From Thermofilum sp. NZ13 (GTDB lineage Archaea; Thermoproteota; Thermoprotei; Thermofilales; Thermofilaceae): DNA of 64,000 nucleotides. A program made the position numbers and the translations under genes. Shown here one piece after another: positions 58,507 to 64,000 of the stretch. How positions within the stretch are numbered: the first letter of the stretch is position 1; each line of letters begins with the position of its first letter. The notes beneath the pieces are model-generated. The model saw nothing but the letters and a program-made list of their open reading frames with translations, had not been told where the DNA came from and searched no databases. The stretch lies in contig NDWX01000006.1 of the NCBI GenBank assembly GCA_002855745.1, positions 32,588 to 96,587 of the forward strand, written 5' to 3'.

Positions 58507-59460
58507 GTGAGCGTCGAGGTCGCCTACGTTCCCCTGGAGAGGCTGGAGTTCAGCGAGGAGTACAACGCCCGGCGAATAGTGCCGGAGGAGGAGGTGGAGA
58601 AGCTCAAGGAGAACATCAGGCTCAACGGCCTCCTGCAACCGCTAGTGGTGACGCCTCCTGAGGAGGGCGGGGAGAAGCTCTACGTCGTCTGCGGGAGGCT
58701 GAGGCTCGAGGCCCTGCGCAGGCTCAGCCAGGAGGACCCTCAAGCGTTCCAGAAGCTCTTCCCAAGCGGCGTCCCCGTTATAGTCAGGAGGATGACGAGG
58801 CGCGAGGCCTTGCTGCTCTCGCTGAGCGAGAACATCAGGAGGGGCAGCATGGGCCGCGACGAGATCGGGGAGGTAGTTACGCTGCTCGAGGAGAGGTTTG
58901 GGCTGAGCAGGGATGAGGTTCAGAGGCGCCTGCAGCTCGCCGCCCTTGAGCTAGACCACATCCTCCACGTCTACAGGGCCCTGAGGCAGCCCATGCCCAC
59001 GAGCGTGAAGCCGGGCAGGCCGCCTAGGGAGGGGAGGCCCGAGTCCTCCAAAACCGCCAAGGCGGTGCTGAGGCTGACTGTGAGGAGGCTGGCGATGAGG
59101 GGCCTCGTCAAGAACGAGAAAGATGCCATAAAGAGGCTGGACGAGCTTGCCAAGGGTCTCTCGATCGCGGAGTCTAGGATCCTGGCGCAGAGGATCAGGC
59201 AGGAGCCCCGAATCCTCACCAATGAGAACAAGCTGAGGAGGGTCGTCGAGGAGATCAGGGCGCAGGAACTACATGGACCGCATCGTCTCTCTGCGGGCAG
59301 ACATCATCGAGCGCGTCGAGAGGCTCGCCAAGAGGCAGGGGAAGCGCTTCGACGAAGTGGTGAACGAGCTCCTGGAGAGGGCGCTGAGCCAGATGGGCGA
59401 GTGAAGATGCCCAAGAAAGGGGAGCACGAGCCCTCGGGGGTGAGAAGTTCTCATTTTTGA
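58507..59460 (+). CDS. ParB-like nuclease-domain protein
   Basis: 317 aa from GTG 58507, 26 nt after the TATA-like CAATTTTTTAAG. The ParB N-domain shows VPEEEVEKLKENIRLNGLLQ (box I), VVCGRLRLEALRRL, then LLLSLSENIRRGSM (box II), and a helix-turn-helix region with LEERFGLSRDEVQRRLQLAA. A basic region follows (RRLAMRGLVKNEKDAIKRLD). From about residue 256 the frame turns into R/A-rich sequence opposite in character to the rest because it overlaps the RHH gene in another frame; the original stop may have been lost by a shift. Confidence 0.82.
   Translation: MSVEVAYVPLERLEFSEEYNARRIVPEEEVEKLKENIRLNGLLQPLVVTPPEEGGEKLYVVCGRLRLEALRRLSQEDPQAFQKLFPSGVPVIVRRMTRREALLLSLSENIRRGSMGRDEIGEVVTLLEERFGLSRDEVQRRLQLAALELDHILHVYRALRQPMPTSVKPGRPPREGRPESSKTAKAVLRLTVRRLAMRGLVKNEKDAIKRLDELAKGLSIAESRILAQRIRQEPRILTNENKLRRVVEEIRAQELHGPHRLSAGRHHRARREARQEAGEALRRSGERAPGEGAEPDGRVKMPKKGEHEPSGVRSSHF
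59273..59404 (+). CDS. Small ribbon-helix-helix protein overlapping parB
   Basis: 43 aa in another frame inside the end of the ParB-like gene: MDRIVSLRADIIERVERLAK then RQGKRFDEVVNELLERALSQ. The strand RIVSLRADI, helix and second helix form the CopG/MetJ-type RHH fold, typical of plasmid repressors and partition partners. The coding quality of this frame is better than that of the ParB frame over the same bases. Confidence 0.68.
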   Translation: MDRIVSLRADIIERVERLAKRQGKRFDEVVNELLERALSQMGE

Positions 59461-59560
59461 AAAACTATACCCGATAAATGTGAACACTTCACCTATTTGT
59501 GAAAAACACGTGAGCCTCGCATTGTAATGTTCATCGAGTGGCCCCGCCGCATACGCCGTC

Positions 59561-59932
59561 CTAACCTCTGAGGATGAGCAAACGCGTCCCGTTGCTCCAC
59601 AGCTTCACCCTGACGACGCCCCCGAGCACGGCGTTGCCCGTCACGTTGCCTACGAGCAGCGTCGAGTTGACCTGCCTCAGGTAGGGGCACTTGAAGGCCT
59701 CCGCAACCCAAACCGGCTCAGCCAGCTTCACGTAGCCCTCCCCGACGTAGACGGGCTTCTCGAAGCTGTAGGCCCGCGTTATGGTCTGCCCCGGCCTCAG
59801 GCTGCAGACGTCCCGCATCAGCGTTGACACCTGCTCCGCGTAGCCCCTCGCTTTAAGCGCGCCTGCGGCGTAGCCAAGCGCCACCGTTAGCGCTATCAGT
59901 ATGGCCAGCGCGGCCACCGCGTCGTCAACCAC
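59561..59932 (-). CDS. Small surface protein, cassette 2 (paralogue of 54100-54465)
   Basis: 123 aa. N-terminal helix (AVAALAILIALTVALGYAAG), external part with two Cys and sequons (NST, NVT, NGT). Same position and same 8-nt overlap with the upstream gene as its cassette 1 counterpart. It is the last gene of the leftward three-gene operon. Confidence 0.68.
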   Translation of the reverse strand: MVDDAVAALAILIALTVALGYAAGALKARGYAEQVSTLMRDVCSLRPGQTITRAYSFEKPVYVGEGYVKLAEPVWVAEAFKCPYLRQVNSTLLVGNVTGNAVLGGVVRVKLWSNGTRLLILRG

Positions 59933-61421
59933 CCGCCACCACCCTAACTCCGTACTCGTCCTGGATGAGGCAGGTCCCGTTGAGCAGCGCGGCGCAGGCC
60001 TCCGCTCGCCTGGCCACGCTCCTCGGGTCTGAGAGGCTGAAGCCCGCGAGTGTCCAGTTCGCGTAGCTCCCGTTGATAATCAGGGGGTCTCCCAGCGCCA
60101 GCTCCACCCACTCCGCGCTCGGTACCACCTCTTTACGGCTGAGCGCGCACAGCACGTCGCTCTGCCAGTAGGCGAGGTCTATGCCGCTGGGCCTGCTCGC
60201 GTTCCCGCGAACCACCATGAAGCTCAGCGCCGGGCTCTGCTGCGAGCGGTTCACCGCAATGCAGTTCACGCCAGGCGCCAGCCAGAACGGCAGAGACTCG
60301 CCCGGCCACGCAGTCCACGCCCCCAGGCTCCTCGGCGTCGCGGCGTAGACGGCCGTTAGCTGAACGTTCGAGCTGAGGGTGCCGGTGACCGTTGTGCTGT
60401 ACACTTTGCCCGAAGGCGTCTGCCAGTAGGCGAAGTTGAAGACCATGGTCGTAGTAGTGCCCGACGAAGTCACGGTCAACGTCAGGTTCCGCGGCACCCT
60501 CTCAGAGTAGCTCGTCCCCGCATCAGCCCTAGCGCTCTTCGACGCCTCCAGAGAGGTGCCGGAGAACGTCAAAGCACCCGAGACGGGACTCCCATAGACC
60601 TGAAGACTACCGCTCACGGTCGCGCCCTGAGGCAAAGTGAAGTTCACGATCATAGCCGTGACGGTCAAAGTGTAGGTCGGCGGCGGTGGAGGTGAAGGAG
60701 ACGGTGACGGGGAGGGAGATGGTGAAGGTGAAGGCGACGGTGAGCCACCTCCCCCGCTCGTCTCGTTGTAGCAGTGGAGCTCCAGTTGTATCACGAAGCC
60801 AATGCTGTACGTGGCTCCACTGCTACCTCCGTAGACCTTAGCGACCACGTGCATCGCGCTGTCCGAGGTGAGCTTCGGCGTGAAGCTCCCGCTCGCGCCG
60901 TCCGCCTTCACGAAAGGCTGGCTGTCGTCGGGTCCGAAGGCGTTGAAGAAGGTCCACCCGTCGTCGGAGGGGTAGTCCAGCCTGACGTTGCTCGCCGAGT
61001 TGGAGTAGTCCCAAACCGGGGGCGTGTAGCTGGGCGAGGGGTTAACGTAGGAATAGTCGTACTCCGCGTGAAAGGAGACTGAAGTTATCTCGACGTAAGC
61101 CCCCTGCGAAGAGCTCTGCCTGACCAGCGTGGACCAAGCGTGCCTGAATACCTTGTGCCACAGGTTCGGGTTCCACACCCCCGTCTCGCTCCAGCTTTTC
61201 TGACCGGTCTGGTCAAGCCAATCATATGACTTCGTCTCACCTGGATCAGCTTTAAGGTTCTTCCCCTTAGAAATAGAGAACTTGGCGGCGGGACCGTAGA
61301 CCTGTCCGCTCGGGTTCACGCAAAGGGGAAGCTCCACGTAGTCCGGATTAGCGTATGCAACTATTGCGATCAAAGCGACGGCGAGGACAAGCGCTAGCAA
61401 AACAAGACCCGCGCGGGTCAC
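59925..61421 (-). CDS. Large surface protein with Ser-Pro linker, cassette 2
   Basis: 498 aa. Signal/anchor helix (LVLLALVLAVALIAIVAYAN), an aromatic-rich domain to about residue 225, then a linker of (Ser-Pro)n ending in PPPPP, then the domain shared with cassette 1 (VNFTLPQGATVSGSLQVYGS, SGALTFSGTSLEASKSARAD, and PSGKVYSTTVTGTLSSNVQL). The C-terminal part ends QDEYGVRVVAGG like the gene at 53541-54107. It therefore looks like a fusion of the first and next-to-last parts of cassette 1 with the genes between lost. It ends one base before the upstream gene's reading frame begins its own stop region (1-nt gap). Confidence 0.75.
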   Translation of the reverse strand: MTRAGLVLLALVLAVALIAIVAYANPDYVELPLCVNPSGQVYGPAAKFSISKGKNLKADPGETKSYDWLDQTGQKSWSETGVWNPNLWHKVFRHAWSTLVRQSSSQGAYVEITSVSFHAEYDYSYVNPSPSYTPPVWDYSNSASNVRLDYPSDDGWTFFNAFGPDDSQPFVKADGASGSFTPKLTSDSAMHVVAKVYGGSSGATYSIGFVIQLELHCYNETSGGGGSPSPSPSPSPSPSPSPSPPPPPTYTLTVTAMIVNFTLPQGATVSGSLQVYGSPVSGALTFSGTSLEASKSARADAGTSYSERVPRNLTLTVTSSGTTTTMVFNFAYWQTPSGKVYSTTVTGTLSSNVQLTAVYAATPRSLGAWTAWPGESLPFWLAPGVNCIAVNRSQQSPALSFMVVRGNASRPSGIDLAYWQSDVLCALSRKEVVPSAEWVELALGDPLIINGSYANWTLAGFSLSDPRSVARRAEACAALLNGTCLIQDEYGVRVVAGG

Positions 61422-61422
61422 C

Positions 61423-62898
61423 TCAAGGACTCACCTCCACGCGAAGCCTAAGCCTGATGCTCTTCACCCAAATGACGAGCCTCCCGGGAACTTCCAGCAC
61501 GGGATCGCTGACACTATACTTAGTAGTTCCAGCACACCACTTGGTGAAGTCATACTGGAGAACCTTACCACTCCTGTCGAAGACCACCACATACTTGTCC
61601 CCAGGAAGCAAGGGCGACATGTCGCAGTAGTTGCAAAAGAAGCCCTTGTAGGGCTCAGTCAGAACATTGAACTCGGCGAAAGGTCTCCCGGGGTAGATGT
61701 CCTCGACGAAGAGCTCCACCTTGAGCTTCGACCAGTTGGCGCCTATATCAAGGACTATCTCGTTGCTTCCAGAGCTGTCGATCCTCCAGACGCCGTTACC
61801 CAAGTACTCGTACCTCGCCGTCCAGGGCCTGATGCTCTGCCAGGCTGTGGTGGGCATCATCGTGGCGGGAACCTCCGAGCCGTTCATCAGCACTCCTCCC
61901 CTGACCGGGCTGGGGACGCCGCTCTTGACCTTGGAGACGACAGCCCTCATCCACGCGTCCCCGTGGAGGCTTATTGTGGCGTTCGGGGGCGCGGAGGAGT
62001 TCAGCAGGCCGAGCGGCGTGTACTGCGAGACAGCCCAGCTCACCACGCACCTAAGCGCGTCTTCGAAGGGCACGCAGAACGTCGTCACGTTCACGCGGTC
62101 ACCGGCGAAGAGCCCTATAGTGGCGGTGCCGTTCACCCACTGCTCCCAGTACCTCGCCTTGAGGAGAACTGACATGTTGCCAGTGTCTACGTGCAGGACG
62201 ATGCGCTTCGGGCCGAAAACAGCCACAAGCTCGGTGTCACCCCTGATCTCAATCGGAACGAGGGGGTTGGGGGAGCACGTTGCGCAAAGGCTCAGCTTGG
62301 AGCCGTTCACGTAGAGCTCCGCCTCCTTCTCCAAATCCGGGACTGCCAGCACCTCCAGCAACGTCCCCGGCCTCACCCTCAGCGTAGCGTTACCAACCGG
62401 GGTGCCGTTGACGATCAGCTGCCCCGGGCCCGAGACAACGGTCCTGACGAGCGCGTAGGCCCTCCTGTACCTCAAAACCACCGTCGCGTTGCCGGTGACC
62501 TTGACGGTGACGCTCGAGTTCAGGGGCTCGTGCGTCACTGTTGGCTGGGGCTCTATTACGAGCAGAGATCCCTCCCTAACGGTCAGCCTGGCGGGCAGCG
62601 CGTGCAGCGTGCCGTTTACTAGGGCTGTAGCGTTCGGGGCGTCGGCCTCGATCAGCACCGAGCAGAGCCTGGCCTGCTGGAGCTGCTGCTGTGCAGCGGG
62701 CTGCTGCTGTGGTTGCTGGGCTGGCTGCTGCTGTGGTTGCTGAGGCTGCGCGCCCCAGAGGCTGTGGAGCCAGGACTGGAAGGTGGGCGAGGTGACCACG
62801 GCTACGGTGAAGCCGACTAGGACGGCGATGGTGAGCCAGTTCACCGGGTCTCTGTACCACCTCCGCTCCTCGGGCATTGGAGTCTCCACTATCCCCAT
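61423..62898 (-). CDS. Large surface protein with Gln-Pro linker, cassette 2
   Basis: 491 aa from ATG 62898 (SD-like GGTGGAGG upstream and TATA TTTATA at 62912-62917, which lies inside the longer open frame). A cytosolic start, one helix (WLTIAVLVGFTVAVVTSP), a QPQQQPAQQPQQQP linker, then a beta-rich domain with many sequons that is paralogous to 48900-50315 (NATVVLRYRRAYALVRTV, ELYVNGSKLSLCATC). Cys near the end (FFCNYCDM) may form a disulfide. First gene of the cassette 2 operon. Confidence 0.75.
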   Translation of the reverse strand: MGIVETPMPEERRWYRDPVNWLTIAVLVGFTVAVVTSPTFQSWLHSLWGAQPQQPQQQPAQQPQQQPAAQQQLQQARLCSVLIEADAPNATALVNGTLHALPARLTVREGSLLVIEPQPTVTHEPLNSSVTVKVTGNATVVLRYRRAYALVRTVVSGPGQLIVNGTPVGNATLRVRPGTLLEVLAVPDLEKEAELYVNGSKLSLCATCSPNPLVPIEIRGDTELVAVFGPKRIVLHVDTGNMSVLLKARYWEQWVNGTATIGLFAGDRVNVTTFCVPFEDALRCVVSWAVSQYTPLGLLNSSAPPNATISLHGDAWMRAVVSKVKSGVPSPVRGGVLMNGSEVPATMMPTTAWQSIRPWTARYEYLGNGVWRIDSSGSNEIVLDIGANWSKLKVELFVEDIYPGRPFAEFNVLTEPYKGFFCNYCDMSPLLPGDKYVVVFDRSGKVLQYDFTKWCAGTTKYSVSDPVLEVPGRLVIWVKSIRLRLRVEVSP

Positions 62899-62925
62899 GC
62901 CTCCACCAGTATAAAGCATATTAGC

Positions 62926-63135
62926 ATGGATAAATTATTTACTGCGATGATAAGCCTAGGGTTTTACAGCTTCGGCAGAGGCGGGACAGGCAAGACAACA
63001 CTGGCCGTGGCGTCAACTGTCCTCGCCTCGCTGGCCGGCTGGAGGGTCTTGCTCGTCGACATCGGCGACGCCAACAACAGCTCCGCGAAGCGGTTGTCGC
63101 AGAGCCTGAAGCGCCTTTCAACCTTGTTCTCCTGA
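62926..63135 (+). pseudogene. Truncated ParA/MinD ATPase
   Basis: 69 aa with SFGRGGTGKTTLAVASTVLA, the deviant Walker A, and GWRVLLVDIGDANNSSA, the switch I region, then it stops; normal ParA proteins continue for 150-200 more residues. The last 15 residues (RLSQSLKRLSTLFS) look out of frame. The start equals that of the intact gene at 18651-19364 in plan. It is divergent from cassette 2 and lies 3.5 kb from the ParB-like gene. Confidence 0.65.
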
Positions 63136-64000
63136 GCTAAAATGATAATTGCTCTACAGCCACTCACGGGGAATGCGGAGACCGGTCTGGGCTGCGCTAC
63201 TGGCCTTGCCTCCCACTGCAGCCCGGCTCTACACCAGCAACCCCCCCTCAAAGGCCACGAACCCGTTCATGCGGGTTGCTAGGGCTGTTTAGGGCCCTAC
63301 TCGTGGCCGGCGTAGCGTAGCGCACGAGGCGCCCGGGCGGCGCGCGGTGAGGCTTAGCACACTCTGAGACAGCCGTGGCGGGGAGGAACGAGCTGAAGCA
63401 CGGGAAGCTGGAGGAAGCAGCCCCGAGGCCTTGCGATCCCAGAGCAGAAGCCTGAAAAAACTATAAATACAACTTTTTCTACAATTATTCTAGGCATCGG
63501 AGAGCCAAGTAGGCCCGCGAGCCGGTGAGCGGGCCCGGCGCCGCGGCCAACACGGTGCTTCCCCGAGAAAACTGGCGCCCGTAAAAGGAGAGCTGTGGGC
63601 GCCTGCACTCTCGGGGAAAAGAAAGTGGGCGGGAGGGGGTAAAGCAACGCGTAGTATGTTAGCGAGCCCCGGGCACCTCTCCACTGCTTTCAGCGTGCTA
63701 GTGTTGAGGGGGGAGTGGCGGCCGGGGCCTGGACAGCCCGAGAGCGAGCCCCTTAAAAAGTATTTTTTCTCCTGCCCAGCCCACCCTCTCACGCTCCTCT
63801 GGGACGTGGTGGGACTGGGCTGGGTGGGGGGCCGGGCCCCCCGCGAGGGGGGTGGCAGGCTACGCCGGTGAGGCGCCGCGCCCCGAGGGATCCCCACGAG
63901 GGCTCCCAGCGCGGCAGCGGAGGCGTGAAAGTGCCGGCACGCGGGGCCGCGCCCACGTGGCCCGGCTCTGGGCCGGTAGTGCCCGCCCGCAAGCCGGCTG
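63136..64000. other. GC-rich terminal region without convincing genes
   Basis: No reading frame has good coding character on either strand. TATA-like ACTATAAATAC occurs at 63463-63473. Downstream are several strong hairpins (see the separate candidate RNA entry), and a further G/C palindrome GGGGGGCCGGGCCCCCC near 63826-63842. Confidence 0.5.
63490..63640 (+). ncRNA. Candidate structured RNA with nested hairpins
   Basis: About 26 nt after the TATA-like ACTATAAATAC (63463-63473) follow two perfect hairpins: GGCCCGC (63512-63518) with GCGGGCC (63529-63535); and a nested one in which CCCCGAGA (63561-63568) pairs with TCTCGGGG (63609-63616), 5-nt internal loops face each other, and GGCGCCC (63574-63580) pairs with GGGCGCC (63597-63603) under a 16-nt loop. 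TT/AA extends the outer stem. The internal-loop hairpin resembles the plan of an H/ACA guide, but I find no convincing ACA box. Confidence 0.35.

Noticed and set aside
62191..62622. 143-codon open frame on the plus strand
   Set aside because: Antisense to the cassette 2 surface protein and rich in Arg/His/Gln; no start signals.
63490..64000. Open frames of 60-130 codons on both strands
   Set aside because: All are Arg/Pro/Gly/Ala-rich by-products of high GC, with no starts supported by promoter or ribosome-binding signals.

Overview
The window looks like a chromosome segment of a hyperthermophilic Thermoproteota (crenarchaeal-grade) archaeon, and the gene set would fit a Thermofilum-like organism; that assignment is inference. 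The basis is a set of archaeal information-processing and lipid genes: TFB, TFE, MBF1, aEF1-beta, topoisomerase VI, diphthine synthase, translin, endonuclease V, Trm-G10 and Trm56 methyltransferases, a tetraether-synthase-like radical SAM enzyme, geranylgeranyl reductase, AglB and an isolated 5S rRNA gene. Many start codons lie about 22-31 nt downstream of a TATA-like box with little or no leader (for example 584, 2666, 19461, 25967, 34205, 35667, 58507), and this pattern was used to choose starts.

Layout. 0-5 kb: UbiA-type prenyltransferase (cut by the left edge), an Ost3/Ost6-like three-TM protein, a RecA-fold ATPase, an RNase H-fold protein, a tiny zinc ribbon, a C/D sRNA candidate and the oligosaccharyltransferase AglB. 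5-6 kb: decayed accessory patch (ribbon-helix-helix-like gene, perfect inverted repeat, frameshifted SWIM relic, dispersed repeat copy A). 6-15.7 kb: housekeeping genes for tRNA modification, transcription, diphthamide, FAD synthesis, DNA repair and methionine removal. 15.7-25.3 kb: two divergent operons. The rightward one encodes a small two-TM protein, two related polytopic membrane proteins, a membrane protein with cytosolic domain and a VirB4/HerA-type ATPase. The leftward one encodes a ParA/MinD ATPase, a coiled-coil protein, a VirB11/TadA ATPase and an XPD-type helicase. Together they look like a Ced/Ted-like, type IV secretion-related DNA transfer machine with extra parts. 25.5-46.8 kb: lipid, transcription, RNA and metabolic genes, 5S rRNA, tRNA-Pro(GGG), tRNA-Arg(GCG), and topoisomerase VI. 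46.8-54.5 kb: a small pilus-type operon (platform protein, pilin-like protein, short TM protein) divergent from a seven-gene operon of large surface proteins and pseudopilin-like proteins rich in N-glycosylation sequons.

54.5-64 kb: GC-rich accessory DNA with signs of an integrated, decaying plasmid-like element: frameshifted genes, a SWIM protein, an array of TCACA-N3-TGTGA palindromes, a helically phased 10-bp tandem repeat, a fragment resembling the end of an Orc1/Cdc6-type ATPase, a winged-helix/ParB/RHH partition-like module, a truncated ParA, and a second, inverted and compacted copy of the surface-protein cassette. The last 860 bases lack convincing genes but hold a TATA box followed by several strong nested hairpins.

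How parts may work together: AglB (with the Ost3-like protein) would glycosylate the sequon-rich surface proteins; the pilus-type platform at 47-48 kb has no ATPase beside it and may use the VirB11/TadA ATPase at 17-18 kb; the XPD-type helicase is co-transcribed with the transfer ATPases, which suggests handling of imported DNA. These functional links are inference from gene order and motifs only.
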